Shown: in pieces, positions 28,688 to 43,719 of the stretch
Position numbering within the stretch: the stretch's first letter is position 1
Layout of the letters: each line of letters begins with the position of its first letter
Source: Centropus unirufus
Lineage: Eukaryota > Chordata > Aves > Cuculiformes > Centropidae
Assembly (NCBI GenBank): GCA_013397695.1
Contig: VYZI01000113.1
Coordinates: 2,345,564-2,409,563, forward strand
Direction: 5' to 3'
DNA: 64,000 nucleotides
Notes under the pieces: model-generated
Databases searched by the model: none
The model's input: the letters and a program-made list of their open reading frames with translations, nothing else
Told to the model about the DNA's origin: nothing
Program-made: the position numbers and the translations under genes

Positions 28688-31600
28688 TCTGATCTGGAGC
28701 TCTCTGGAGCTGCTGCTGGTGTAAGTAGTGAAGATTCTGTAATTGGTTATGAAAGGAGAAAGGAAAACACAGTTGGCTAGTAGTGATCTCTAATGAACTA
28801 CCCAGGTTTTCCCCAAATCCGGTCCTTCAGCATCACTGTGCAAGAGGTTTTGTGAGGGTACCACTTCGCAACACCCCCTGCTGGAGCCTAAATGTAGGTT
28901 AAAGTCACCGATTTCTTTTTTCTCTTCTTGTACATGCTTATAGCCTAATGTAGAGATGGCTTTTTGCTTTGCTTTATGCTAAACAATGCTCTCCTCCTTC
29001 TCTCCCTGAATACTCTGGATAATGTAAAATTAATTCCACGCCATAAGGTGCAAAATAGTAATAATGCAACACAGGGGTTAAAAATCACACCATAGGCTTA
29101 AAAGACAGACAATCAGCTACCAGCACCAAACTGCCCTGAAATTGAATTTTAAATTTAGTCTAAATGTCTGAAAAAACTGATTTTTTTTAAAGACTGTGGG
29201 TAAGCTACAGCTTTGCCATCTGTCTTGGTGTAAGAGTTATCCTGGAACAAGTCAGGAAACAGGCTGTAATTGGAGCCACTGTTCTTTCATTGATTACTTT
29301 CTCTGACTTCTAAGTACATATGGCAGAGAGGAAGGGAAGAATAAATTCAACATGTTTTTGTGTAAAAACTAGGGGTGAATTGGCCTATGCTGGTTGCCCT
29401 CTTCACAAGCCAATTGGACCCTGCACCTCTCAATCTGACTTCTCTGATCTTAGAGTCCTCCCCAGCAGTGACCTCTTCCCTTCACTTCTTGAAGAGAAGG
29501 AAGTTAGAAAAATTGTTCACAGAGAAAATGGAAGCAGATTGCTGCTACTCCAGGGCTGGTATAGGCCTGAGGTTAGAACTCTGTTCCATTTATCATTGCA
29601 TTGTCTTGGCAGCAGTTTACTCCCGCACAGCAAGGGGCTTCCAGTCAGCAGACACTTTTATTTCCTTCTCATCTGCCTAGACACCAAAGGATATCTCTGA
29701 TCTACCTTTGTTGGAATGGAAAGAGAGGCTTTCAGCCCTTGAGCCATTGAGATCTGTACCACAGGATAACTTCAGATAACCAAAGGAAAGAACATCTCTT
29801 GTTGGTGTCCAGTGTGGCTGGCTGACTGCTGGCAGCCCGTCTCTCCTCAGGCTGCCTGCGGACAACCTGACGCACATCAGCCTTCTTGTCTTCATGAGTC
29901 CCCTTTGTAAGGCAAAAAAACCCCCGAAACGACCAAAACAAGGGTTTGAGGGCTCTTTCTTGGGCTCACAGCTTGGTTTGTGAATCAGACAGGAAATCAG
30001 CTGGGGCTCATGTGCAGTCTTTGACATGGTCTCACTATTTAGGAGAAGGATACAAAAGTAGTGCTGTGGTTCTTCATCTTCAGATGAATGTGGCCAATCT
30101 GACCCAGGATAGGAATAATGAGATTGCCCTACTGTCCATGCTAGAGCTGAAAACCGTAGGCTGTTCACACCCTGGCCTGTGTCTTCACTGGGAGATGATC
30201 TTGAGGAAAATACAAGATTGGGACCAAAATAAAGAAGCACGAAGGTAGAAATGGCTACATAGAATAATAATTAGTAATGACATGTTTGTATTCACTAATA
30301 ACTCTTGTGGCAGCAGCCACAAGAATGCATTTTATTACTTAATGTAAATCATTACTGTCCTTCTTAATAATATTGTTTATAGTTTCTCTTCCTATCAGTA
30401 ATGTACCCTTTCTGTTTTCTTTCTTAACACTGTGGTAGAAGGGTTTTCTATTTTAAAGTTAATTTCCTATTGTTCCTATTTTCCCTTCTATAAAAAAGTC
30501 AAAACTTTCCTGTAATCTGATAGCTCTGCTGTCCCAGTCTAGAGCAGCCAGCCAGCTTTGTTTGTTTGCCAGTTAGAGATTTCTGATGCTGACAGGTGTA
30601 CGAAAGCGTGATAGATGAAATTAATTCTAATTTCAGAACTGAGCTGGCATTTGAACCCAACTAATTTAAAATGCTCTTTCTGTGGTTAGCCTGTTCAAAT
30701 AATTTAACTGCAAGTTTTTTTTTTCTCTCCGTACTGTCTTCACGACTCAGATGGCTGGATGCATGAAGCAGTCAGACCCAACTATGAACTCACTATGGCA
30801 AATAGACAGAGGGAAATTGGAAGTTCATGTGTGTGTGCGTTCTCACATTAATTGCCCATTCTGTTTTACATCAGCTTTGCAAGACCATCAGACTGCTTAT
30901 CCTGCCCTTCCTGGCGGGACAGGTCCTGCTCAGCTGGCCACCCAAGGTCCTGAGGGTCATTGCTTGGCAAAGAGCAATGAAGACTATGAGCTCTCTCCAT
31001 CTCCAGAGACAGTTCTCCATTTGATCCTATTATTTTCTTGCTTTCTATAACTCAGAAGCCCCACAATACTATTTAAGTCAGCCTAGCATAAACGTTTTTT
31101 GAAAACAATCATATGTCTTTGTCTCCACAGCCTTCCTTTCCAAAGTTGTTCTCATTTCTCTCAATTCCTATCTCTGCTATTTTATCATGAATATACTTCC
31201 AGGCCTCTTTCCAAGGTATCCATACATATCCACATATGGAGGAGCTTCTATAATTTTAATTTTAAATAATGAATGCCTAAGGTTGTTTCTAGTGAAGATT
31301 TCATATACGTATCTAAATTGAAAAGATACGCAGCTTATAGAAATTATTTTAATCAAAATCTCATTTTTTTCACTGCAAAAAGTCCTGTGCTAAAATATTT
31401 GACAAGTAAATGCAGGCAGAAAATATTTGGGCTTTTTTTCAGGTTTTTTTTTTTGACAACACTGGTTTACCTTTCCCAGCCTCTTTCAGATTCTTACATT
31501 TCAAATTTACATAATATGGAATGATTGTCAATTATTCTAGTCTCTTTAATACACATGCTTAATATTGATAATACTGTCATCTTTAAGACATTTAATTGTT

Positions 31601-34600
31601 TTCACTTTTAGCTTCCTCCAGGCTTGATAGGCCATGAATCCTTTTCCACACTTGCTTTACTTTTGGGCTTTCCCTTATAAATCATGTGGTATTAATACAA
31701 TTTGACCTAGTTCTGCATCTGTCTAATAAATGTGCGTCTACTGTAGCCAGCTCTCCTCATCCATTTTCTTTACTCTTATCTGATTCTCAGAGGAAAGTGG
31801 AAAGTCTTCCCATGGCTTTTCAGAGTAAGACCAGGCAATTTTTCCAGTCATCCGACATTCTGGTAGATGATTATTTTCTTATAGTTTAGGCTATTCTGAA
31901 ATAAGGTTAGGAAACTACCATTATGTATTACTGGAACACTGAAAAGGAAATTGCCATGGAGACCTAGTACTAATTTTTAATTTACAAAAGTATTTTTAGA
32001 TGTTTTAGAAAATTTTGCCATTTCTTTATGAGAACATGGAAAGCTTCCAGACATCTCTGTCAAGAAACATTTTGCTGTTTCTTCAGAAGCTTTCTTTGTG
32101 CAATACCCCTTTCTGCTCAGTCACAGCCTAATGCTGCCAGGCTTGTTGCTTGCATTGTTACCTCCCCTGATGTTTATGGAACTGGAGACTGCAGTGTGCT
32201 CCTGCTGCAGCCCTTTGCAGCCCATGCCCATGCCTTTCGTCTTTCTGCAACTACAGTAACAACTCTGCATAGAATTCACTTCTCAATAAATTTACAGTTT
32301 GCCTGTTCATAATCTCTCCTTCCTAATGGTTATGTGACTTTAGTCCAGATTCATTTATAGCTACTGGTAACTTTGGTGTTTCATTCCTTCTTTTCTTGAC
32401 ATTGTATTTTGGTTTTGTGATCAGAGACTGAAGGTGGGAAACGTTAGCACCTTGAAACCATGTTGCCTTATGTGTTAAAATAGTGATCTTGCAGAAAAAA
32501 TATTAAAAATAAGTGAAAACTAATGCTATTGTGTTTCTAAAGATGCACCGTTTAAATGAGTAGAGCACTCATTTATCCTAACAGAATTGTATTGTTTACT
32601 GCATTGGAGAAATGGTACCAGTGTGCAGCAGGTAATAAACAAAAACATTTGCCTTGGCAGCAAAGTCTTTCTTCCATGAGCTGAATACATTAATTTTATC
32701 TTTTATCATAACACCTTATTATACTTTACCTTTTGTCAGGCTCTGCAGAGAATGTATCTGATTCTGTTTCTACTGCATGATACTTCAAAGTTCCTTGTGA
32801 GTATAGTAAGCTGTTGGTGTCACTCCTGAGCAGCACTGTGTACAGAATATGTAGCACCCTATGAGGAAACAGACTATTTTGACATAGTAAATAATAAAGT
32901 TTCAAGTGAAAATCACTCGGGATTCATTTCAACTCTGTTTTTTTCATCATCTAACATTCAATATCTTGAAATTATTTCTCCTTATCAATAGTCAGATATT
33001 CGATTATTTGCTCCTACAAAACTTAAAAAAATAAAATCCCTCTCATATTGAATCAAACGTCTGTACAGATTGAACAACTGGACAATAAAGTAGATTGGAA
33101 GAGAACATGATCATATGATGTGACAGTACTGTTTAATGAGTCTTTTAGAAAGTGTTTGCTTAATTGTCTCTGCTATCACTGACTGGTCACTTCAAGGGTT
33201 AAAAAATGCTGAGAACAGAAAATCCATGGGCATTCCTACTGCTTACTGTATAATTTGAATTGATTTTTTGTTTTGTGCCATTGGATGCTGAAGCTGCAGA
33301 AGGTGACTTTTTTCAGTTTTATACAGAATTTTTTTGCTAGGCATTTTAAGAGAAGAAAAACAGTTCTAATGCCCTCTGTGTTTATTTTTATTTCTCCTTA
33401 CATGTAGGACACGTAGGGAAAAAGGCAGCTCTTTCCCCTCACATAGTCACTACCCTTTAGCCCTCTCTTGCCCCGAATATGTGTGGGACTGGAAGCTTTC
33501 AGACCGTTTTCCTGGTCTGATTCAATATGTGCTATCAAAGTAGGATTGGAGGGCCTGGGGTACTAAGTGAAAATTGTTTCGGTGTACTTTTAAAACTGCT
33601 TGGCTGTGCTCTGCTCTTTAATCATGATGAATTTTAGAGTGCCAAGTCAGTTCTTAAGGGTTAGTATATGGGACAAGTACAGGAGGAGTGAAGGAGGATT
33701 CCACTGAAGTATGAGGGTATCTTATCCCATTGTACCTTGTGCTCCTTGTCTGTACATTTATATGAAAAAAACCACAGATTTCTGAAAATAGAGATTCAGC
33801 TTTAGAAAAATTGATGACGGAAGCTGTGAAAGCATTACCTTTCTCATTAAATGCTAGTTACTGATAACACTTGACTGACCTATATACGTCTCAAATGAAA
33901 AAGGTATTTCTAGAATGCCTGGGGAAATTAGCCATAGCTGAATTTTCTTTAGATTTCAGAAATTATGTTAATCATTTTATGCCTTCAGGTTTCATAATGT
34001 GGTTTGTGTTAGGGCTGAGCAAGGCACCTGTTATTTGTGCTGCTGATCTCACACAATGCGGTAGGTTTCTTGCCTGAATGAGAGCTTCAGGATGTAGCCA
34101 TAGCACAGTGCTATATTAGTGAGCCGGCTAACTAACCTACTTGGTGCCCTTGGAAAATGAATAAAGCACAGAGTAGATATTAAACACTCATACAGCCTGT
34201 GCCATAAAATAGACTCAACACCAAGGAAGAGGGGATCTTTACAAGTATTGCCTTCCACTGCACACCAGGTTCCCTGCTGTCTTCCACATGGTGGCTTCAG
34301 AAGTGACAGGCAGAGATGCAGGGCATTTGTGCTCACCAAAAAACAGGGTGTTTGGCACCCTTACTTCTCTCCATTCCCCCACTCTGGCCAGGAGTGCTCA
34401 TCGCTCTCATTCACAGACCATGGACTCAGCGCTAGGCCAGGGGAGATGCAGGGTGACAACCCACTGCACTGCTTTCCATTCCCTTCCATGGGACCTCCCT
34501 GGTGCTTTGTTTGTGGGAGGACAGCACCTGCAAGAGCTAGACAAAAGGGAATTTTAGCAGTTCACACCTGAAAAATTAATTTTACCTGGATTGTGAAGAA

Positions 34601-37600
34601 ACCTTTAGTCATCTCTAGCTGGGCATTTAACATTCTTGTTTAGAAGCCTTCTGTAAGCCATGTTAAAGGGCTGCATTCATCTGTCTGTATACCTCAAGTG
34701 TTGAAATAGTCGTATATATGCACTGTGATATAGTTTTTCATGTTTTGCAGCAACCATCAGTGACTTGGGTCATGGAGGAACTTTAAAGACAAGTATTTAG
34801 CCTTGTTATAAAAAGGCCATAGATCAGAATGATCAGACATTCATAATTTAGAGGACCAGACATGCAAGTGAATAAACATCATTCTTCTTCAACCATTAGC
34901 TTCCAACCTTCCATCTGACTCCTAGAGGTAGACCTCCCAGGTCTGAGACGATCTTAAGCCTGCACTTCTACACACAAAAGTCCTACTGAAGGACACCGAG
35001 AAACCTGGATTATGAGAAATAACATATAATTTGTAGTATGTAGCATCAGGCTGACTGGCATGTGTTGCACTGCCACTGCTCTTCCTGGTCCCTGGGGATG
35101 CAGAAGACCAGTTCTCCTTTCAGCCATCTGTTGCTGCCACCCCAGCACCTTTCAAAAGCACCATATTCACAGCAACAGTAACAACGACAAGTAGCAGAGG
35201 AAAGACTTGGAAGCAGCAGTATTTTCCTGTTAGATGTTCGTGTCTCAAATAATGAGATACTCAATGCCTGCCTTTCCCTGATAGCTGCCCTACTGCTTGC
35301 TTTTTAAAGAAATTATTTGCTGACGAAAAGCCAAGCAGCAAAATGCTGAATGTATTACTGAGTAATTTCATGTGAAAAGAGATAAAAACAGCCTGTAGAC
35401 TTGGATAATAGCTAAATATTGATTTTACAGTAGTTGTTTATCTTCCCCCAAATCATCATTTATTGATGGAGACAGTTCAGTCTCTGGTTTAAATAGGATT
35501 TGCTCAAGTTTATGTAAACTGTTCATAATTTGCATGTTTACCTGTAAAACCTTCATATATTGGAGTAGTTGCATAGTTGCCCATGTGACATCCTAATAGA
35601 TCTTTAAATAATTAGCAGTGATTAGGAATATGGCAAGTATGATAGGGAGAGAAACTAAGGAAATGTATTTGAAAATATGATACTCATTATATTGTTATGT
35701 TATAGGGATACAATGATGATCTACTAGCTAAATAAAGTTTATGCGTACCACAAGAGAGGATGAACTGACTCATTTGCCACCAAACAATTTTTTTCATATT
35801 TTCTAGGACTGAGAGCATAAATATGCAAGATGATAATCTACACCCTCTGTTCAATATGCATTTGGGTGGTAAATCAGTATGGGGAAGACTAGTGCTGAGA
35901 GAAGCTGGGTGCCAGCTGTTGAGTCATGCCAGATGTGGGAAAGTGGCCCAACCTGGTTCACTGGTGTGAAAGTCAGCCCATAGCTCTGCAGAAGTCTAGG
36001 GAGCCACTGTGGATGAGCGAGCTTTAGTCAGGCTTTGCCCCTAACACCTCATTCCCTCTGCCTCTGGGTGTGAGTAGTAATGGCTACATGTAAACCGGCC
36101 TCTCCCTATTTCTTTTAGAGTACAGATTTACCTGAGGAGCTCATTGGTAGGTTTTATTTTATCAGTAAGCACAAGAAGACGGCTTTTCAGACCTTGTGAG
36201 GAAGATCCAGAACTTTGTTAAGGTAGACAGCAAATAAAATTGAAAACAATTCAGATAAAAAGAAACCTAAGGAGCATTTATGCTTCATTCAACACATAGC
36301 TAAGCCTTGAAACCCTTGGGCAGAGTTTAAAGTATCTGTAGAGTTTTAAAAAGCAAGACAGGTTTGCTTGGACAGATTTGTGGAATTGAAATCTAACATT
36401 TTTGTAGCATTCAAGTATTTATTTCATATAGAGATATTGCCTATATTCAGTGGGTGTAGCTTTCTGGAAAACAAAGCATTGGGGGAAGCTGTCATTATAT
36501 GCCTGTTCTGTCTCTATTCTCCCAATTTTCTGTAACTTATTCGTCCTTTCTGTCCTTTTTGTGTTAAACAGACCTTTTATCCCACTGTGTCCAGCCATTC
36601 TTATCATCTAAAAAACTGAACTCTTGTACATTGTAAGTCATTGTCTCTGTGAATTCTATACACAAAGTACAATCTCTGATATAGGTGACAGTTCATGAAG
36701 TGTTCGACTTGCGATCTGGCTTGAGTCTCACCTTATGCATATAAATAAGTTGCATTGCGTCCATACTAAGAGTATTCAACTTGCTGAGTTAGCTACCATG
36801 GGAAACTGAATAAAATGGTTGTGCAGAGCACCAAGAAGTAAATAATACTATGGAAGAGTCTTGGTTCATCTACCTCCTAAAAATAAATATATAAATACCT
36901 TTTTTACTCTTAGCTGGTCCAAACTGAAATGGTTGATTTCTGGCTTTTAAGAAGAGGCAGAATTCACCATCGTTTTACCAGTATTCACCATCCTATTACT
37001 TCCTTCCACTGCATGGAAGATAACAAAAAAAGGAAAGTAAATGTTCTTGTTAGCAATTACTCTCAAAGTAAAATTATCAAATGTTCATTATTAATCGACA
37101 ACCACCAAGAAATCCCTTTTAGCTGCACTACTATGTGAAAATGTTACCTGGGAGAGGTACTTTTCGTGAGAACAGACAAAAGTGTTTGCTTTTCCTTAGC
37201 TGTTTTATCCACCTTGTCCATTGCCAGCTCAGTTATCTCACTCATCTGCTGCATTAGAAGTACCTCAAGGCTGATGAAGCTTGAACACCACAAGAATTAT
37301 TGTCTGCAGATATCAGGTTCTAAATTATCACCAAAACCCTTAACAAAATATCATGAAATTATGTCACAATATGGAATCTAGCACCCAAAACGTTGCTTTC
37401 CTTTACAGTAACTTTCAGGATGGATGTCTTTCCAACTTGTTAATAAATCTCTTCAGAGACTGGCTTTAAACAGACGTCCGCCTCCCAGTGTAACATCTCA
37501 ATAAGAGAACCAATAAGTTTTCACTTTCAGGGCTGATGGATGCACTACAGAAAGAAATAAGAAGTCAGTCAGGGAATGCACACCTTGTGGAAATATCACC

Positions 37601-38367
37601 TGCACCATTAATCTGAACCCAGGTGGAGCACTGTTTTCCATATGTGTTATGTCTGGAATATCAACAACTGCAGTTACAAAATCCACCAATTTGCTGCAAG
37701 AGGGACTCCATCCTGGCAAAGATGCTGCATTTTTTCTTCTCCATCCTGACATATTTAAATGCTAAGTAAATTCTTCTTTCTACAGGAATGTGTGCCCCAA
37801 AGCATACAGATTGGGCCAATTTCTAGTCCTCTGCACTGTGAAAGAAATAGAATACTGTCAGTAGTAATAAGCAAGAGCAACATATTGCCCAAAAGATGTG
37901 TGAGTGCAAGCATTTGCAAAACAACAAGGACAGAGCTTTTCAGAAAATAATGATAACAAAAAGAAGAATTTGATTTCAGCAAATGTTTTGATCATGTCTC
38001 TACATGGCATAACAAAAAAGTACTTAACATATTCTGCTCCTTACTCACTAGGGCAAACAAATACCATTAAATTACAAAGAGTGACTCACAGCTACAGGTG
38101 TTTTTTCATGTTTTTGTTTACTTTTTCATTTGGTAAACTCCTACTTATCTTTTAGTACTGTTGACTCATTTTCTGTATGCTTTACTGAGGAAATATCTTG
38201 ATATCTCTATCCCACTTGAGCTGTACCTCTTGTAGTTTCCACAGGATCTTATGATTCTGTTGCTGTCTGCTTACTCTCTGCCATTTCCAATGGAAAAGAG
38301 CCTTGGGTCACAGAAAACAAGCAGCACTTAATGAACGTCTTTACCGTCCTTTTTCCTTCAGAAAACT

Positions 38368-38399
38368 GGGAGGGGGGAGAGAAGGGAGAAGAGAAGGAA
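38368..38399. repeat. Polypurine tract, 32 bases
   Basis: Unbroken purines on the plus strand, including a run of six G. Low-complexity sequence. Confidence 0.75.
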
Positions 38400-39799
38400 T
38401 AACTTTACCTAAGTTTTACTCTTTCGTCCCTGTTTCTATGGGAACAGGAACAGATGAAGGAGCAATTGCCAGCCATCAGCTAAATTGTTAAAACTCTGAC
38501 CAAGGCAAGTACTGCTCTAAGTAGCCTCAGGCTCCATTTAGATTGCCTGCTAGCTGCTAAATTTGAAACGGTTTCATCTTGTGGTGAGGAGAAACAAGGA
38601 ACTACATCAGGTTTAAGTAATAGTGATTTTTTTTTTTCCATAGGATCTCTTCAGATCCTGGGATTATCAGTATAACTTATTTTTTACTAAAAGCAAGAGA
38701 ACTATGACAAGTAAAAAGCCCTTTTGTTCAGGTTATTGAATGGTCATGGACTTTTTTTCAATCTTCATAATACTTAAAAATCATGGAGGCCAGTGGATAC
38801 TGCTGTTAATGTAGGTGTGTCAAACAGCTGAATGAAAAGGGTACCCAATAGATACAGGATGAATAGGCCTGGGCAGAGGTTCCTTATCTTATACTCTCCC
38901 CTGACCATAACTCCAAGCCCTCTCTACTTTTATAGCTGTTCTTCTGTAAAATTTAACTTCTGGCCCCAAGCCCTCTATTTATTCTTTCTGTCCCCATAGT
39001 GATCCTCATAGTAAATCTCTCTTGAAAAAAAAATCCGTTATCTTCTCGTTATCCCAGTCGCAGGCATCTCCATTCCTCCTAAACTTCACCTTCCACCCAG
39101 AGCCCCCCATTACTCATCAGCCTTTCTACCCATATGCCCATGGTTTCTGGCACCTGGTTTGGCTGTAGCACTGGCTGCTGTGGCGTGTTGAGTCCGTTTC
39201 CCCTCTGTTCTCCATCCTGCCTCAGGAGGGATGTCAGATATGAGGACACAAGTTGTATTTACCAATAATCCATCCAAACAAAGCTCCAAAGAGGGCAATG
39301 CAGGGCATATGAAAAAGGTTGTCATAATATTAACATAGTGCATTTCTTTTTATTGCATCTACCTGAAACTGAGCATGTGAAAGGGGGACTTCTTCAGGCT
39401 GCTGCTACAATGTGACACAAATTAGTTTAATGCGAGCATGCGCGGTGGGGCAACACTGACCTATTTTATAGGAGCTGAAGCTCTAGTCAACAGCTTACAG
39501 TACCTACTGTTCTCTTTGCTTGTGCTCTGCTTCAGAAAACACCAAATGGAAGTGTTTTGCTCCATTTTGTGCCAACAAGAGAGTGTATAACATAAATTTC
39601 TGCATGAGAAACACTTTTCCGTCCTTCCCAATGGTTCACTCTGTCATTTCAGGTATATTTGTCTGACTTCTTTCTCGCCTTTTTCTTCCAAGTTCTACTC
39701 AAATTAAGCATCTCTCAGAAGAAAAAAACTTATAGCCAAGACTCTGTCTTAGGTAAATAATAATTTTGTGTTAAACATAACACAATAAGGGAGGATAAA

Positions 39800-39822
39800 A
39801 TAAGATAATAAGATAATAAGAT
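39800..39822. repeat. Short 8-bp tandem repeat (ATAATAAG)
   Basis: About three units of an AGATAATA period. Each unit carries AGATAA, the core of a GATA-factor site. It is a small microsatellite with no other context. Confidence 0.65.
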
Positions 39823-40608
39823 ATCAGTCTTGTCTTTAGTTTTGTCCATGCAAGTGAATATTTTAGTCTGGTATAATTTCACAGAGCTCAGTAGAGCTCT
39901 TCAGCATGGTTTTACAAACCAGTCATGACCTCAAGTGGTACGCTGTCCATCTAACAAACTACCTGCCTAAATGCATTAGAACTGAAGTGCTTCTGAGTTG
40001 CTAGGTGCCAGTGTTCAGACCTAGCAGGTTCTGCATTAAGTTTTTCCAAGATTATAAGAAAAGGGAACACATCTGTACCTGAACAGCCTACATCTCCCTT
40101 TTACCAGTCCTGTAGACAGATTATAAAGACATACTAGAAGCACTACCTAGGACCATATTTTTAAAATGAGCTGTTTTAAAACCAATTAAGGTATCTGTTT
40201 TAGTAAAAAATGAAAAATTAAAGAATCATTGAACTCAGCCAATTCTCCCTCTGTAGGATTTGTACATCATTAAGGTTAGATGATGAAACTAGGCTGTTTG
40301 TGTTCAGGGCTGGTTTTCTTGCTCTTTCCTCCTGAAAAGTGTCTAGTGAGAAACCAAAATCTGCAGCAGCCAAAGGCTCTCAGCATCCTCTGAGTGGATC
40401 AGACCCTGTGGCTGTACATGACTTTCAGACATTATAAAAATGAGTCCACACACTCCTATTTCAAAGGTTGCTTGTGTAAGGTTTGTTTGTTGGTTTTTTT
40501 ATTTATTTCAAAAGCAATTTCATGGTATTATGAAGAAATAAGTTCACTGTTTTGTATCCATGTTGTCAAAGAGGATTCTTGGGAAATGAGAGTCTGTAGC
40601 ATCTTTCT

Positions 40609-40645
40609 AAGGGAGGAGGAGGGAAGGAAGGATGGAAAGAAAGGA
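40609..40645. repeat. Polypurine tract (GGA/GAA-rich)
   Basis: 24 purines (40609-40632), one T, then 12 more purines. The open frame at 40394-40648 that runs through it is not recognisable as a gene. Confidence 0.7.
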
Positions 40646-43600
40646 TAAGAGCTGTCTTGCCTACAGCCTCAAACCACCCAAGTTATTTCTGAATGTTTAA
40701 GTCTGAGATATTGACATCCAGGAGGGAGGTACCCAGGAGTAATCAGTGAAATGCCTCAGGAAATGAGGCAGAGGTAAAAGCCTGGACACATAAAGGACCT
40801 TCCTGCCCGCTATGGTTTTCAGGAGGATTGTGGTGAGTTTCTTAACAGTTGCTACAGACAGATACATGGTCTCTAAAATACCAGTGGCGATACCAAAAAT
40901 AATACCCATTATTTCCAAATAACATTGCTAAAAACCACTCTTCACTGACCTCCCAAGGTATAAGCACCCCTATAGGGAAAGAATTGTGGCAAACTACACA
41001 AATTGTATGCTTTCCGTTGATTTTGTGAGGTAATAGCCTTAGGGAGACCTCCTGATGGACTGGGCTCTCAAAGGCCTGATCATTCCTGTGTCTTCATGCA
41101 TGAACCAGAACTTTACCAAAGACAATCAGGCATCGGCAACCTTTCTGTCCTAAGAGTGCTCCAGCCTGTGCCTGAGAGAATATATGCTTACTTAGAGCTG
41201 CAAAGTAGCCAGGTAAAATGAAATCCCAATAAGCCACCCACAGTCAGAGTGGTGGGAAAGGTCTCAAGAAATTTTGGTTAGATGCTGCTGATCCTTCCAT
41301 GCATGAGGAAATCAGGCTATGTGAGCTAAATGAATGCATGTGTCAGGGTACGCAATTGTTTTATTTTCAAATTTATAAAAGGGATTTGAACACCTAGATT
41401 CAAAATCAGCTTTCACTTAAATTTGCCTTCCTCTATTTTTGTTTCTTCTTTCATAAACAGAACCTGGTAGCCATCCATCAGAGTTTAGCAATAAGCATAT
41501 CATCTTGCAGAAGTTCACACAGAGACACCAACACCAAGAATATCACATCCACTGGTACAAAGATTAAAAGTGCAGTTCAATCTGTATGTGTTGGAAAAAG
41601 TAGTCCTAATTCTTCAATTTGCTTTCTGCCACAGCAACTGTGATACTGGATAGGTGGAACATTAGTAGAAAAGCGTGAATGCAGTTTCTAAACAGAAGGT
41701 ATCAACATAAGAAAAAGAAAGAAAAGGTATCAATGCTCTGACTTTCCCCATTTTACCTGTTTTTCTTTGATGAGCCAGCATTTCATTTGATTTAAACAGA
41801 AAGGCCTGCTGTGATAGAATTGTAGCTCTGTTTGCACTGTTGGTTCTTCCCTGCTGTTTAAATGTCAGATATTTTGGATTTGCAAAGACATGAGGCTGTA
41901 AAACAGTCAGTGAAGGACTGTAGCTTGCAGATCCCAAGAGGAAAATCTCTTCTGTAGCACACTGGGTTAGGAGATTGGCAACAAAAGGTGAAAGGGGAAA
42001 GTATTTCAAGGACACTATAGAGATGCCAGCATCTCATGCAAAGGCCTGTGTACTTTGTTCCCTGGGAATCTACCAGGATTCAGAACAGACACCATGCACT
42101 GAGTACCCATCTACACTAGAAGGGACAAGCAACATTCTATGTAACAGCACAAAATAGTTAAGCAAAACACCTGCTTGAGCCAAAATTCAGTATCTCTTGA
42201 GTTGCACAACTGTCAGAGGCACAAGTGGTGTGGACTTACCCATTGTCCCCTATTGTACTATTGCACCAAATGCAGCTCTTTCTGCTGCTTTACTGGTGCT
42301 GAATTACTGGGTTTTGCATGGTGATCTGAAGTAGTTGTTGAAGTTCTGCACATGGGAGTTTTATATAGACATCAAGATTTAAGTATTATGCAGCAGAAGT
42401 CTCCAGTCTCCTTTATAGTACCAAGTTATACAAGTACCAGGATGCTGCAATATATATCATATATATAATCTCACGGACAGATAAGAAATTTCTGGCATCA
42501 CCTATATTAGGTCTCAGAGAAGCAGTAAACTAAGAAATAAAAATGGGATTATATTTTTGTAATAGATTGGAACCGCTATATCCTGCAATAAAAAATCAGA
42601 GAGGCCAGGAATGAGCTGTATCATACATATGCAACATATGCATATGAGATTATGAAGTGTTCTAAGTATTTGTCAGGAATAGCTAAATAATAAACATGAA
42701 GTAATGTTAGAGGAAGTTATTGCCTGATCTATAGCCCTAACTAGGAGAAAAGTTTATGACAGACGCTACATAGTAGTTTATCAAGACCAAGCACACCATT
42801 GGGGCTTCCAGCTAACTTAACAGTCAGAGGGGCAGTTTCTTCTGGTGTTTAAAATTGGCATTAGAAACATGGGCACAAATACTAAAAGGAAAAGGATGAT
42901 GAATAGGATTGATAAACCAGCAAGCATCCTTTTAAGGTGTATTTCAAGCTTAGGCTTTTGAGTAGCAATTATCAAGGGCATTATTTTTCATTTCAGTTTA
43001 GGTCGTGGTAATCAATGATACACAGAGTTGAATAGCAGCCCTTTGGCTTTCCCATTAGACCAAAACAAGCAAATAAAAGTGAGGATCCTGAATATAATGA
43101 ATTCTTTTTTTTTTCCTTTTTCTACCTTCCATTCCAGTTAACTGAGCTAACCATGGATTCTCAGCTTTGAAGGAAGCAAACTTGCTGTATAGAGTGAGAC
43201 TGCCTTTGTTATAATTTAACCTTTTCTTCACTTATAGTTCTGCTTGTTCTTGCAATTATTTTTCTGATTTATGGTGACTCATGTAGGATCTCAACAATGG
43301 AAAAAATAAGCTGGCTGACCATATAGACAAGAAAGAAATATTTTGGGGTTTTGTGTTTTAGGTTTCAGAGATGTGTAGCATCCTAATATTAGCTCTGGTA
43401 TTTGTTAAGTTAGGCTGAGGTTTGACTGCAGTACTTGGGAAACTTCTTGCTGCCTACACATCGCCTTACCCTTTGAACTTGAATGGAAAATCTTTTTCTC
43501 TATACAAGGAATTTCAGACACAGAAGCTATAGAGCAGTAAAACGGGATAGTGCACTGTTCTTCTGTCCCTGTGCTCAGATAATATATATCAGCAGTAGCT

Positions 43601-43719
43601 CTCCTACAAATTAGGTGATATTTAGCCGTAGATTTTCCCTGTACCTTTGTGTGGTGTCCCTCAATCCCTCAGAGGCTGGAGTCAAGTGAGAGCAATTTTG
43701 CAGCCCACCAGGGTAGAAT

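Larger units (their letters stand above)
28501..43719. other. Intergenic, second half of the gene-free stretch
   Basis: Non-coding. A slightly more GC-rich part at 29300-30250 has longer open frames on both strands (187 codons at 29677-30240 minus; 126 codons at 29320-29700 plus) but no domain I recognise. Polypurine tracts, a small GATA-type repeat and one quadruplex motif are listed separately. No interspersed repeat is recognised. Confidence 0.6.

Noticed and set aside
36740..36747. TATAAATA promoter-like box
   Set aside because: Common by chance in AT-rich DNA, and no gene or exon follows.
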